Assembly (NCBI RefSeq): GCF_900099615.1
Contig: NZ_FMTE01000002.1
Coordinates: 244,730 to 308,729 of the forward strand
Direction of reading: 5' to 3'
DNA: 64,000 nt
DNA from: Borreliella japonica
Lineage (GTDB): Bacteria > Spirochaetota > Spirochaetia > Borreliales > Borreliaceae
A program made the translations under genes and the position numbers. Positions 22,184 through 31,481 of the stretch are shown here, piece by piece (the stretch's first letter is position 1; each line of letters opens with the position of its first letter). Under the pieces are notes generated by a model. It made no database searches. It was not told where the DNA came from and saw nothing but the letters and a program-made list of their open reading frames with translations.

Positions 22184-22262
22184 ATACTTCATACTCAAAC
22201 TAGTATACAAAAACTTAAGAGCTTTTGCAAGTATGCCCAATCTACCAAATAAATAATATTTT

Positions 22263-22336
22263 CGCACTCAGCAGGATTCGAACCTGCAACCTTTGGATTC
22301 GAAGTCCACTGCTCTATCCAATTGAGCTATGAATGC
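22263..22336 (-). tRNA. tRNA-Arg (anticodon TCG)
   Basis: 74-nt minus-strand cloverleaf: GCATTCA / TGAGTGC, discriminator G, anticodon loop CTTCGAA, T-loop GTTCGAATC. It reads CGN codons, which are rare in this AT-rich genome. 79 bases separate it from tRNA-Leu. Confidence 0.95.
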
Positions 22337-22360
22337 AGTTAAAAAGAAAATTGATTAAAG

Positions 22361-22434
22361 GGTGATTGACGGGGCTTGAACCCGCGACATTCGGAACCAC
22401 AACCCGACGCTCTACCAACTGAGCTACAACCACC
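22361..22434 (-). tRNA. tRNA-His (anticodon GTG)
   Basis: Minus-strand cloverleaf with anticodon loop TTGTGGT. Acceptor GTGGTTG / CAATCAC, with the extra 5' G (-1) facing discriminator C as expected for His. First gene of the cluster His-Arg-Leu-Gly. Confidence 0.95.
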
Positions 22435-22449
22435 AATAACAACTATAAT

Positions 22450-22478
22450 ATTTTATAGATATTTAATTTCTAAGTCAA
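22450..22478 (-). promoter_or_regulatory. Promoter for the His-Arg-Leu-Gly tRNA cluster
   Basis: Minus-strand TTGACT (22473-22478), 17 bases, TAAAAT (22450-22455), 16 bases ahead of tRNA-His. Possibly also drives tig and the Clp/Lon genes by read-through. Confidence 0.6.
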
Positions 22479-22514
22479 TAAAAAATAAGAATAACACAAG
22501 TTATATGACTTTTA

Positions 22515-22549
22515 TTAAGAAATTTATATTAAAACATTAAATTTCTTAA
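22515..22549 (-). terminator. 11-bp inverted repeat downstream of pepD
   Basis: TTAAGAAATTT, 13-base loop, AAATTTCTTAA, just past the pepD stop codon and ahead of the tRNA promoter. It could end pepD transcription, but no T run follows, so the call is weak. Confidence 0.4.
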
Positions 22550-22561
22550 AACTAAACTTTT

Positions 22562-23983
22562 TTAAAACCTTTCTAAACTTCTTTTTAAAAAATCATAAAC
22601 TCTAATAGCTGAAGAAATATCTACTCTTTCTCTAGTAGTATGAGGCGATTCAATCCAAGGCCCAAGAGTAACAGATTCTATACCCCCTAACTTAGAAGAT
22701 ATTATACCTGTTTCAAGCCCTGCATGTATTAAAGAAACATTAGCATCTTTAAGATACATCTCTTTATATACGCCTTTAAGATGTTTTAAAAGATTGCTAT
22801 TCTTATCAGACTTCCAAGAAGGATAGTCATAAATTATACGCAAATTAGCCCCTGATAAATCGCCTATTGATTGCAACTGATTAAAAACATACTCCTTGTC
22901 TGAATCCAATAAAGATCTTATTAAAAAAGTAAAAATATAGTCGCTTTGCGTTTTAAAAAGGCTTGAAAAATTTAAAGAAGTCTTGATAAGCTTATTTTCA
23001 TAATTTTCTACTTTTTGAACTCCGTGTAAAAATCCCATTCCCATATTTAAAAGCTTGCTTTTGCTATTTTCATCAAGAACTTTAACTGATGAAAATTCCC
23101 TTTTATTAACAATAATGTCAAATTCATTTTCAAGAGAATATATACTTTTAACTTTAAATGTGAAAAGTTTAAGCTCTTTATTCAATAAATCATAATCACT
23201 ATCATCAATAAAGATTAAAGCCCTGGATTCATTTGGAATTGCATTACTGCTATCCCCACCAAAAATACTTTCAATCTCAAAATCAATATTCGCTTTAATT
23301 TCAAAAAGAGCAAAAAACATTAATTTTAAAGAATTTGCCAAATCTAAATGAATATCTGCTCCAGAATGGCCACCTTTAAGTCCTTTAAACAAAATTTCTA
23401 CTTTTATTTTTTTTGTTGCAAGACTATAATTAGGGGAAAAAACAATCTCAACAAGTCTTGATCCTGCACAACCAACTAAAAAATAACCTTCTTCCTCTCC
23501 ATCAAGATTAATAAGGCTTTTGCCACTACACAACTTAGGATCAAGACCAAGAGCACCTATTAAGCCTATTTCTTCATCAACGGTAAAAAGAAGTTCTAAG
23601 TCCGGATGAGAAAAACTATTAGCCTCACTCATAATGCTTAACATCATGGCTACTCCAATCCCATTATCAGCTCCTAGCGTAGTCCCTACTCCTTTAAGAT
23701 ACCCATCCTCTTCAATAATTTCAATTGGATCTGTTTCAAAATTATGTAAACTGGAATCATTTTTTTCACAAACCATATCAACATGAGATTGTAAAATAAC
23801 AGGATGCATATCAATGCTACTATTAGATTTTATCTGCACCACAATATTACCAACACTATCTTCTTTAAAAGAATAACCAAATTTTTTAGATCTCTCCTTA
23901 ATAAAATTAATAATTCCTTTAACATTTTTTGAACATCTTGGAATTTTTGATATCTCTTTAAAAGAATCAATTACAATACTCAT
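22562..23983 (-). CDS. pepD: Aminoacyl-histidine dipeptidase / M20 peptidase D
   Basis: 473 residues, family M20 di-zinc dipeptidase that cleaves Xaa-His and similar dipeptides in the cytoplasm. Metal motifs in order: HVDMVCEKN, GTTLGADNGIG with the bridging Asp, DEEIGLIGA with the catalytic Glu pair, HAGLETG and the C-terminal SPHTTRER histidine. I use the ATG at 23983; a GTG two codons earlier is also open and shares the AAAGGAAA site. Together with the M18 enzyme at the left edge it fits a lifestyle of peptide scavenging. 116 bases separate it from uvrD, with nothing obvious in them. B31 BB0608 orthologue from memory. Confidence 0.95.
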   Translation of the reverse strand: MSIVIDSFKEISKIPRCSKNVKGIINFIKERSKKFGYSFKEDSVGNIVVQIKSNSSIDMHPVILQSHVDMVCEKNDSSLHNFETDPIEIIEEDGYLKGVGTTLGADNGIGVAMMLSIMSEANSFSHPDLELLFTVDEEIGLIGALGLDPKLCSGKSLINLDGEEEGYFLVGCAGSRLVEIVFSPNYSLATKKIKVEILFKGLKGGHSGADIHLDLANSLKLMFFALFEIKANIDFEIESIFGGDSSNAIPNESRALIFIDDSDYDLLNKELKLFTFKVKSIYSLENEFDIIVNKREFSSVKVLDENSKSKLLNMGMGFLHGVQKVENYENKLIKTSLNFSSLFKTQSDYIFTFLIRSLLDSDKEYVFNQLQSIGDLSGANLRIIYDYPSWKSDKNSNLLKHLKGVYKEMYLKDANVSLIHAGLETGIISSKLGGIESVTLGPWIESPHTTRERVDISSAIRVYDFLKRSLERF

Positions 23984-24099
23984 AATCACTTTCCTTTGAT
24001 TATATTAAAAAATCTAAACACCCTTAGACTTAATTAGAATTAATCATATAATATACTAAATCAATCTTAAAATTCATTCAATAAATTCAATAATGTTCA

Positions 24100-26076
24100 T
24101 CAAGCTTTATTTTCAACAAAATCTGCATAATAATTAAAGTTTAAAAATTCTTTGGGAATTTCTGAAATAAATCTTGAAGGCATCTGCTCAAAAATTTGTC
24201 TATCTTTTTTCCGCTTATTGGCCATGGTAATAATAAGAAAATCTCTTGCACGAGTTAATGCGACATAAAAAACTCGCCTCTCTTCTTCCAAGCCTAGCTC
24301 ACTATCTTCAATGATTCTATGATGGGGAATAATATTGTCTTCAACAGCAATAAAAAATACATAATCAAATTCCAAACCTTTAGCAGAATGCACTGTCATT
24401 AAATTAATATTAATATTTTCAGATTCCTTGCTCACTTCGTTAGATTGAAGAACTATATAGTTTAAAAAACTGCTTAAATCTCTCAATTCACCAAATTGTT
24501 TGGACTCCCAATTTTTAATTATACTTAAAAACCCTTCTATATTTTGATATTTATATTCAGCCGCTTTAATTGAATTGGAATTTTCATTAACTAAAAATCC
24601 CCAATATTCAATACTTTCTATCATTTCTTTGATTACATTAGAATACTCATTTTTTGTTATACTAAATTTGTATTGATACTCTTCAATAAAAGATACAAAA
24701 TCTTCTATGCTTTCAATGACATGCCTATTTAAAGCTTTATCGTAACTAGAAATGTTAGTAAAAGAAAAAGCAATATCACAAAGGGCATCATAAATACAGC
24801 AGCCTTTCTTATCTGCTATATCTCTAATTTTTTTCAAATATTCCTTGCCAATTCCCCTTCTTGGAATATTAATAATTCTAAGCAAATCATAATCACTTTT
24901 AGGATTTATTATTACATTTAAATAAGAAATAATATCTTTTATTTCTTTTCTCTGGAAAAAAGATGTTCCCCCCGAAACTTTGTATTTTATGCCCAGTCTT
25001 CTAAAAATCATTTCAACATTTTTAAAAAGAGCATTAGTTCTCATAAGAACTCCTACATTTTTAGACTGAAAACCTTCTAACCTTGAAAGCTCTATGATTT
25101 GACCTGCAACAAACTCAGACTCTTGAATTTCATCTTCAAATATAAAAAAATCTATAACTTTGCCACACATCTTTGAAGACCACAAAGTCTTTTCTTTTCT
25201 ATTTTTATTATTTAAAATCACAGAATTTGCAACATCTAAAATATTTTTGGCAGAACGATAATTTTGTTCAAGCTTTATTTCTTTAACGCTGTAATCTTTT
25301 TCAAATTGCAACATGTTATTGTAACTAGCTCCACGCCAAGAATATATAGATTGATCATCATCCCCAACACAACATAAATTACTATGATTTATCAAAAGAC
25401 GAATGAAATCATATTGAATCAAAGAAGTGTCCTGAAACTCATCAATCAAAACATACTTATATCTTTCAGAATACTTACTACTAATATCAGAATTATTACT
25501 CAATAATTCTTTTGGTTTTAAAATCAAATCATCAAAATCAAAAGAATTATAAAGCTTTAATCGCTCTTCATAAAGTCTAAAAATATTTACATCTTCTTCC
25601 TTTAAATCATCAAGCGTGAGAACTCCATTTTTTAAAAATGAAATAACATTACTAAGCGAGTTTAAAGACACTTTTCTATTTAAAAGACCTTCATCAAGTA
25701 AAATCTCTTTAAGAAGAGAAATTTTATCATTATCGTCATAAATGCTGAAGTTTTTTCTATATCCTAATAATTTACAATTTTCTTTTAAAAAGAAAAGTCC
25801 AAAAGCATGGAAAGTTGAGACCATAAGATTGCTAAGAGGGGTTTTTAAAATTTTTTTAATTCTATCTTTCATTTCATTAGCCGCCTTGTTGGTAAAAGTT
25901 AAGGCTAAAATTTCCTTCTGAGCAATGCCTTTTAAAAGCAAATACGCTATTCTATGAGTAACGACTCTTGTTTTTCCACTACCAGCACCAGCAATAATTA
26001 AAAGAGCGCCTTCAATAGTGGTAACTGCCTCATATTGAAATTGATTGAGAGAATTTTTAAAAAAATCATCAAGCAA
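24100..26076 (-). CDS. UvrD/PcrA/Rep superfamily 1A DNA helicase
   Basis: 658 residues. Motif I AGAGSGKT at 29-36, motif Ia TFTNKAANEMKDR, motif II DEFQDTS, motif III GDDDQSIYSWRGA, motif IV EQNYRS, motif V TVHSAKGLEFD and motif VI VALTRAR. It is slightly shorter than typical UvrD or PcrA (about 720) and lacks an obvious C-terminal RNA-polymerase-binding tail. The likely role is 3'-5' helicase in excision repair or replication restart. The start is TTG; its AAAGG site lies inside the last codons of cheD, 2 bases upstream of the start. cheD and dacA precede it on the same strand, forming dacA-cheD-uvrD. B31 BB0607 orthologue from memory. Confidence 0.94.
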   Translation of the reverse strand: MLDDFFKNSLNQFQYEAVTTIEGALLIIAGAGSGKTRVVTHRIAYLLLKGIAQKEILALTFTNKAANEMKDRIKKILKTPLSNLMVSTFHAFGLFFLKENCKLLGYRKNFSIYDDNDKISLLKEILLDEGLLNRKVSLNSLSNVISFLKNGVLTLDDLKEEDVNIFRLYEERLKLYNSFDFDDLILKPKELLSNNSDISSKYSERYKYVLIDEFQDTSLIQYDFIRLLINHSNLCCVGDDDQSIYSWRGASYNNMLQFEKDYSVKEIKLEQNYRSAKNILDVANSVILNNKNRKEKTLWSSKMCGKVIDFFIFEDEIQESEFVAGQIIELSRLEGFQSKNVGVLMRTNALFKNVEMIFRRLGIKYKVSGGTSFFQRKEIKDIISYLNVIINPKSDYDLLRIINIPRRGIGKEYLKKIRDIADKKGCCIYDALCDIAFSFTNISSYDKALNRHVIESIEDFVSFIEEYQYKFSITKNEYSNVIKEMIESIEYWGFLVNENSNSIKAAEYKYQNIEGFLSIIKNWESKQFGELRDLSSFLNYIVLQSNEVSKESENININLMTVHSAKGLEFDYVFFIAVEDNIIPHHRIIEDSELGLEEERRVFYVALTRARDFLIITMANKRKKDRQIFEQMPSRFISEIPKEFLNFNYYADFVENKA

Positions 26077-26078
26077 GA

Positions 26079-26570
26079 TTAAAAAACCTTTGTTCCATCT
26101 GGATATTCCACAATAACTTTAAAATTTTCAGGAAAAGCAAAAATTTTTCGTGATTTAGATTGATCAAAATCTTTAGCTAAGATTGGAATACGATACTTAT
26201 TTAATGTATTAATAGCAAAATCTGAATTTTCAAGTCCCACTTTAACCGATCCCTTTGCCATAAAATTAGTTCCTCCAAAAAGCTTAGCCTTAAGATTGTT
26301 TTTATTAGCACCATTCTCTAGCATTGCATTTATTAACATAGGAATAGCATAAACCCCATATCTTCCCCTTTGAGCAGGAGATATATCAAGATCTGACCTA
26401 GCTAGGACATAATGATTCATTCCAATTAAATTACTTGATTCGTCACAAAGCACAACAGCAACACAAGAACCAAGAATTGTAGAAATAACTCTTTTATTTG
26501 AAACAAAAGCTTCACCCGGAACTATTATTGTAACATCTCGTTTCAATTTAAAATTAAAATGATTTAACAT
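26079..26570 (-). CDS. cheD: Chemoreceptor glutamine deamidase CheD
   Basis: 163 residues. CheD deamidates glutamines in chemoreceptors and in some bacteria binds CheC. The catalytic Cys is C36 in GSCVAVVL, the His is H53 in GMNHYVLA, and the third conserved region is KLFGGTNF. It lies between dacA and uvrD, away from the main che operons, but two of its likely substrates (chemoreceptors) are encoded near 38-42 kb of this window. GAGAG precedes the ATG. The gene begins 16 bases after the dacA stop. B31 BB0606 orthologue from memory. Confidence 0.93.
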   Translation of the reverse strand: MLNHFNFKLKRDVTIIVPGEAFVSNKRVISTILGSCVAVVLCDESSNLIGMNHYVLARSDLDISPAQRGRYGVYAIPMLINAMLENGANKNNLKAKLFGGTNFMAKGSVKVGLENSDFAINTLNKYRIPILAKDFDQSKSRKIFAFPENFKVIVEYPDGTKVF

Positions 26571-26586
26571 AAAATTTAATACTCTC

Positions 26587-27792
26587 TTAAAAAAAATTTA
26601 CAAAACTCTTATAAAGACCTTGCCAAAACCCTAATTTATCTACCTTATTGCTAAACAAAGCAACATCCCCCACTTTTTCATTTTCTAAAAAAATCATAGC
26701 TCTCCCAACAGGCATATCCCCACCAAGAGGAGCAACCAACTTATCAACAGTATAACTTATATTAAGTTTATCAAATTCATCTTTAGTCAAAACACAATAA
26801 AAAGGCTCTTTGGAAAAAAGAGCTATTGTATCCACTGTACTATTATAGACTTTTTCTTTTAATTTTACCATTAAAGAAAATTTAGAATATTCGTTAAATC
26901 CATACTCAAATAAATTTTTAGCAATCAAAGCTCTCATCCTCTCTCCAGACCCATTAATTCCTCTTTCAACACCCAATACAACTGCTATTAATCTTCTCTC
27001 GCCCTTTAAAGCAGTAGCAATAATATTCAAGCCTGATTCCTTAATATATCCCGTTTTAAGACCATCTGAATAAGGATATTCATAAATCAATAAATTAGCA
27101 TTTTTTTGTTTTAAGTTTAAAAATTTTGATGATGAAGCAGTTCCTAAATTTTTACTCTTTGGATAAACAAAATACTTTAAAGAATGAATATTAAGCATAA
27201 ACTTAAACTTTTCTATATAAGATTTTGCAAAAAAAGCCATATCTAGTGCTGTGATTTTATTTTCATTACTATATCCAGAAGGTTCAACAAAATGCATATT
27301 AAAAAGTCCCAAATTTAAAACATTAATATTCATTAAATTAACAAAGCTATTTAAATCACCTACTACAAACTCAGCAATTGCAACAGAAGCATCATTACCC
27401 GACGAGACTGAAAGTCCCTTTAAAATCTCTTCAAAATTAACAATTTGGCCTTTTTCTAAAAACATTAAAGAAGAATTCAAGGGTGCATTATAATATGAAG
27501 CAGAATCACTAATAGGGACTATGCTTTTTAATTTTATATTTCGCTTTTCAGCTTCAATTAAAGCTGTATATATTGTAACAATCTTTGTAAGCGATGCCGG
27601 GGGAAAAACTAAATTGGGTTTCTTAGAATAAAGTATCCGCTTAGTATCAAAATCCATTAAAACTATTGATTTTGCATGCTTTGACAATTCATTAATCTCT
27701 GCTAAATTAACTGCAAAAAGATCAACATAAAGCAGGAAAAAAAATAAAAATAGGGTTAATAAAAATTTTTCAATAACACAGATACTATTCAT
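26587..27792 (-). CDS. dacA: D-alanyl-D-alanine carboxypeptidase (PBP5-like, S11)
   Basis: 401 residues, low-molecular-weight penicillin-binding protein. Signal peptide at about 1-27. Active-site motifs S67-L-T-K70, then SGN in SVSSGNDASV, then KTG in DGLKTGYIK, followed by the beta-rich C-terminal domain of PBP5 proteins. It removes the terminal D-Ala of peptidoglycan stem peptides outside the inner membrane. First gene of a dacA-cheD-uvrD unit, divergent from lctP across 72 bases. B31 BB0605 orthologue from memory. It is one of two D,D-carboxypeptidases here; the other is the VanY-type enzyme near 59 kb. Confidence 0.95.
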   Translation of the reverse strand: MNSICVIEKFLLTLFLFFFLLYVDLFAVNLAEINELSKHAKSIVLMDFDTKRILYSKKPNLVFPPASLTKIVTIYTALIEAEKRNIKLKSIVPISDSASYYNAPLNSSLMFLEKGQIVNFEEILKGLSVSSGNDASVAIAEFVVGDLNSFVNLMNINVLNLGLFNMHFVEPSGYSNENKITALDMAFFAKSYIEKFKFMLNIHSLKYFVYPKSKNLGTASSSKFLNLKQKNANLLIYEYPYSDGLKTGYIKESGLNIIATALKGERRLIAVVLGVERGINGSGERMRALIAKNLFEYGFNEYSKFSLMVKLKEKVYNSTVDTIALFSKEPFYCVLTKDEFDKLNISYTVDKLVAPLGGDMPVGRAMIFLENEKVGDVALFSNKVDKLGFWQGLYKSFVNFF

Positions 27793-27864
27793 GTTGTAAT
27801 ATTAAAATTATATATTATTTATTGATTGTTAATTACAATATAAATTAACAAGGAGCCATTTTTT

Positions 27865-29367
27865 ATGAATTCTTATGATTTTGTAACAGCTTTGGTACCA
27901 ATAATCCTAATAATTATTGGACTTGGCATAATAAAAAAACCCGCTTACTATGTAATACCCATATCATTAATAACCACTGTTGCTATAGTTATATTTTATA
28001 AAAATTTAGGAATAGTAAATACAGGTCTTGCAATGCTTGAAGGCGCCTTAATGGGGATATGGCCAATAGCAACTGTAATTATTGCTGCCATATTTACATA
28101 CAAAATGTCAGAAGATCAAAAAGACATAGAAACCATTAAAATTCTCTTATCAAATGTATCTTCTGATAAAAGAATTACAGTCTTACTAGTAGCATGGGGA
28201 TTTGGAAACTTTCTAGAAGGAGTTGCTGGATATGGAACTGCTGTTGCAATCCCTGTGTCAATATTAATAGCAATGGGATTTGAACCATTTTTTGCTTGCT
28301 TAATCTGTTTAATAATGAACACCTCATCAACCGCTTATGGATCTGTAGGAATTCCTATAATATCTTTAGCTCAAGCAACTAACTTAGATGTTAACACCGT
28401 TTCATCTGAGATTGCATTACAACTCATACTTCCAACCTTAGCAATACCTTTTGTACTAGTAATTCTTACAGAAGGGAGCATTAAAGGATTGAAAGGGATA
28501 TTCCTTCTTACCCTGCTCTCAGGAATATCAATGGCAATATCTCAAGTATTCATATCAAAAACTTTAGGTCCAGAACTTCCCGCAATCCTTGGAAGCATCC
28601 TTTCTATGACAATAACAATAATTTATGCAAGGTTTTTTGAAAACAAAAACACACACAACCACCAGAGCAAAAAAATAATACCCTTATCAAAAGGAATTAG
28701 TGCTTGCTCGCCTTACATTTTAATAGTGCTATTTATTGTACTTGTATCTCCTCTTTTTAACAAAATTCACGAATACCTAAAAACTTTTCAAAGCACCATT
28801 AGCATTTATCCAGAAACAAATCCCCTACACTTTAAATGGATTACCTCTCCGGGCTTATTGATTATACTCGCAACAATAATATCCTATTCAATACGGGGAG
28901 TTCCAATATTAAAACAACTAAAAATATTTATACTAACCTTGAAAAAAATGGCATTATCTTCATTTATAATCATATGCATTGTTGCAATATCAAGATTAAT
29001 GACACACAGCGGAATGATAAAAGATCTTGCTAATGGAATCTCAATAATAACGGGTAAATTTTATCCATTATTTAGCCCACTAATTGGAGCTATTGGGACA
29101 TTTTTAACGGGAAGTGACACAGTTTCAAATGTTCTTTTTGGACCTTTGCAAACACAAATAGCAGAAAATATTGGAGCAAATCCTTACTGGCTAGCAGCAG
29201 CAAACACAACAGGAGCAACTGGAGGAAAAATGATTTCTCCTCAAAACATAACAATAGCAACAACAACTGCCGGATTAATTGGAAAAGAGGGCAAGCTTTT
29301 ATCAAAAACAGTAACTTACGCTTTATACTACATTTTAGCAACGGGATTACTAGTTTATTTAGTATAA
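27865..29367 (+). CDS. lctP: L-lactate permease (LctP family)
   Basis: 500 residues with about 12-13 membrane helices. Family stretches are visible: EGALMGIWPI, WGFGNFLEGVAGYGTAVAIP, MNTSSTAYGSVGIP, GSDTVSNVLFGPLQ and the C-terminal GATGGKMISPQNI. It imports or exports lactate with protons across the inner membrane. Borrelia ferments sugar to lactate, so export is likely the physiological direction (inference). GGAG precedes the ATG by 8 bases. A large AT-rich inverted repeat lies just downstream. B31 BB0604 orthologue from memory. Confidence 0.94.
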   Translation: MNSYDFVTALVPIILIIIGLGIIKKPAYYVIPISLITTVAIVIFYKNLGIVNTGLAMLEGALMGIWPIATVIIAAIFTYKMSEDQKDIETIKILLSNVSSDKRITVLLVAWGFGNFLEGVAGYGTAVAIPVSILIAMGFEPFFACLICLIMNTSSTAYGSVGIPIISLAQATNLDVNTVSSEIALQLILPTLAIPFVLVILTEGSIKGLKGIFLLTLLSGISMAISQVFISKTLGPELPAILGSILSMTITIIYARFFENKNTHNHQSKKIIPLSKGISACSPYILIVLFIVLVSPLFNKIHEYLKTFQSTISIYPETNPLHFKWITSPGLLIILATIISYSIRGVPILKQLKIFILTLKKMALSSFIIICIVAISRLMTHSGMIKDLANGISIITGKFYPLFSPLIGAIGTFLTGSDTVSNVLFGPLQTQIAENIGANPYWLAAANTTGATGGKMISPQNITIATTTAGLIGKEGKLLSKTVTYALYYILATGLLVYLV

Positions 29368-29381
29368 ATTAATCGTTTAAA

Positions 29382-29421
29382 ATAAATAAGATTAATTGAC
29401 AATAAAATTAATCTTATTTAT
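29382..29421. repeat. 15-bp inverted repeat between lctP and p66
   Basis: Arms 29382-29396 and 29407-29421 (core AAATAAGATTAAT) around a 10-base loop. It lies 14 bases past the lctP stop, so a terminator is possible, though there is no T run. An operator ahead of p66 is the alternative. Confidence 0.5.
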
Positions 29422-29488
29422 AGATTTGAATAATATAAAAATCACAAAATAATAATATGGTATTGAATTTTTACCCAATATTTTAATA

Positions 29489-29510
29489 TTATATACATGT
29501 TATATACATG
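29489..29510. repeat. Exact tandem repeat of 11 bases upstream of p66
   Basis: Two adjacent copies of TTATATACATG. They end 28 bases ahead of the likely -10 box of p66, where activators or repressors usually bind. Confidence 0.6.
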
Positions 29511-29537
29511 CTATTACATTGTGAGTAGTAATATGTA

Positions 29538-29543
29538 TATAAT
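29538..29543 (+). promoter_or_regulatory. Candidate -10 box of p66
   Basis: Consensus TATAAT with no good -35 (TACATT at 17 bases). This implies a leader of about 67 bases and possible dependence on an activator at the upstream repeats. Confidence 0.45.
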
Positions 29544-29616
29544 ACATATTATTAACGCATTTAATAAATAGCTAGAACTAATACAAAGTTTATAGTTACA
29601 ACAGGAAGGTATAATT

Positions 29617-31476
29617 ATGAAAAATCATATTTTATATAAATTAATTATATTTTTAACTACATCTGTAGCAATATTTGCAGCAGACGAATTAAAGGAAAAA
29701 GATGTATTTAAAATAAACCCGTGGGTACCTACATTTGGGTTTGAAAACACAAGTGAGTTCAGACTCGATATAGATGAGCTTGTTCCTGGATTTGAAAACA
29801 AAAGCAAAATTACTATTAAACTTAAACCATTTGAAGTTAATCCCGAATTAGGGAAAGACGATCCATTCTCAGCTTACATTAAAGTAGAAGATTTTGCATT
29901 AAAAGCAGAAGGCAAAAAAAATGATCAATTCAAAATTGATGTAGGAGATATAACAGCCCAAATCAATATATACGATTTTTTTATTAAAATAAGCACTATG
30001 ACAGATTTTGATTTTAATAAAGAATCTTTATTTAGTTTTGCTCCTATGACTGGATTCAAAAGTACTTACTACGGATTTCCAAGCAATGACAGAATAGTAA
30101 GAGGAACGATTCTTGCAAGAGGTACTTCTAAAAATATAGGAACAATTCAAATGGGATACAAACTCCCACAACTCGACCTTACATTTGCAATAGGAGGAAC
30201 AGGCACGGGTAACAGAAATCAAGAAAATGACAAAGACACTCCTTACAATAAAACCTATCAAGGAATCCTTTATGGGATTCAAGCGACATGGAAACCAATA
30301 AAAAATCTACTTGATCAAAACGAAGATACTAAATCTGTAGTTGCAGAAACACCTTTTGAATTAAGTTTTGGATTATCAGGAGCTTATGGAAATGAAACAT
30401 TCAACAATTCATCAATAACATACTCTTTAAAAGACAAATCCGTAGTTGATAACGATTTGTTCAGCCCAACTTTATCAAATTCTGCAATTTTAGCATCTTT
30501 TGGAGCTCAATATAAGCTTGGATTAACAAAAATCAACAATAAAAATACCTATCTTATTTTACAAATGGGTACTGATTTCGGAATAGATCCTTTTGCGAGC
30601 GATTTTTCCGTATTTGGACACATCTCAAAAGCAGCAAATTCCAAAAAAGGAATATCCTTAGATCCTAGCAAAAAAGCCGAAGATATATTTGATCCAAATG
30701 GCAATGCTCTTAATTTTAGCAAAACTAAAGAACTAGGTATTGCATTTTCAACAGGAGCAAGCATAGGATTTGCTTGGAACAAAGATGAAGGTGAAAAAGA
30801 ATCTTTGAAGGTTAAGGGAGCTGATTCCTATAATAAAATACTATTTGGAGAACAAGACAAAAAATCTGGAGTTGCATTAGGAATAAGCTATGGACAAAAT
30901 CTCTACAGATCCAAAGATGAAGAAAAAAAATTGAAAACCATATCTGAAAATGCATTTCAAAGCTTAAATATTGAAATCTCAAGCTATGAAGATAGTAAAA
31001 AAGGCCTTATGAATGGACTAGGATGGATAACATCAATAGGACTTTATGATATTTTAAGACAAAAATCTGCAGAAAACTATCTTACAGCAAACTCAAGCAC
31101 AAACACAAGCAATCAAGCTGGACAAAGTCCAACAAACACACAAACTATAACTCCTAATCTAACATTTGAAGACGCAATGAAATTGGGTATAGCTTTATAC
31201 CTTGATTATGCAATTCCAATAGCATCCGTTTCAACAGAAGCATATGTAGTACCCTATATTGGAGCATACCTTTTAGGACCTTCTAATAAAATCTCAAGCG
31301 ATGCTACAAAAATTTATTTAAAAACAGGACTCAGCCTTGAAAAACTAATAAGATTTACAACAATTTCTCTTGGATGGGATTCAAATAACATTATAGAACT
31401 TGCTAATAAAAACGCAAATAATGCTGCTATTGGAAGTGCTTTCTTGCAATTCAAAGTAGCCTACAGCGGAAGCTAA
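29617..31476 (+). CDS. p66: P66 outer membrane porin and integrin-binding protein
   Basis: 619 residues. Signal peptide ending AIFA at residue 21, then a beta-barrel of alternating strands ending in Ser-Gly-Ser. P66 is a Lyme-group outer membrane channel that also binds beta-3 integrins. The published integrin-contact segment is intact, NQENDKDT at 201-208 with D205 and D207. The surface loop at about 487-514 is rich in Thr, Asn, Ser and Gln and differs strongly from B31 as I recall it, as expected for an antibody-exposed loop. Other differences lie at 341-356 and 391-407. AGGAAGG precedes the ATG. The leader holds tandem and inverted repeats, and a strong terminator follows. B31 BB0603 orthologue. 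Confidence 0.98.
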   Translation: MKNHILYKLIIFLTTSVAIFAADELKEKDVFKINPWVPTFGFENTSEFRLDIDELVPGFENKSKITIKLKPFEVNPELGKDDPFSAYIKVEDFALKAEGKKNDQFKIDVGDITAQINIYDFFIKISTMTDFDFNKESLFSFAPMTGFKSTYYGFPSNDRIVRGTILARGTSKNIGTIQMGYKLPQLDLTFAIGGTGTGNRNQENDKDTPYNKTYQGILYGIQATWKPIKNLLDQNEDTKSVVAETPFELSFGLSGAYGNETFNNSSITYSLKDKSVVDNDLFSPTLSNSAILASFGAQYKLGLTKINNKNTYLILQMGTDFGIDPFASDFSVFGHISKAANSKKGISLDPSKKAEDIFDPNGNALNFSKTKELGIAFSTGASIGFAWNKDEGEKESLKVKGADSYNKILFGEQDKKSGVALGISYGQNLYRSKDEEKKLKTISENAFQSLNIEISSYEDSKKGLMNGLGWITSIGLYDILRQKSAENYLTANSSTNTSNQAGQSPTNTQTITPNLTFEDAMKLGIALYLDYAIPIASVSTEAYVVPYIGAYLLGPSNKISSDATKIYLKTGLSLEKLIRFTTISLGWDSNNIIELANKNANNAAIGSAFLQFKVAYSGS

Positions 31477-31481
31477 CGGTA

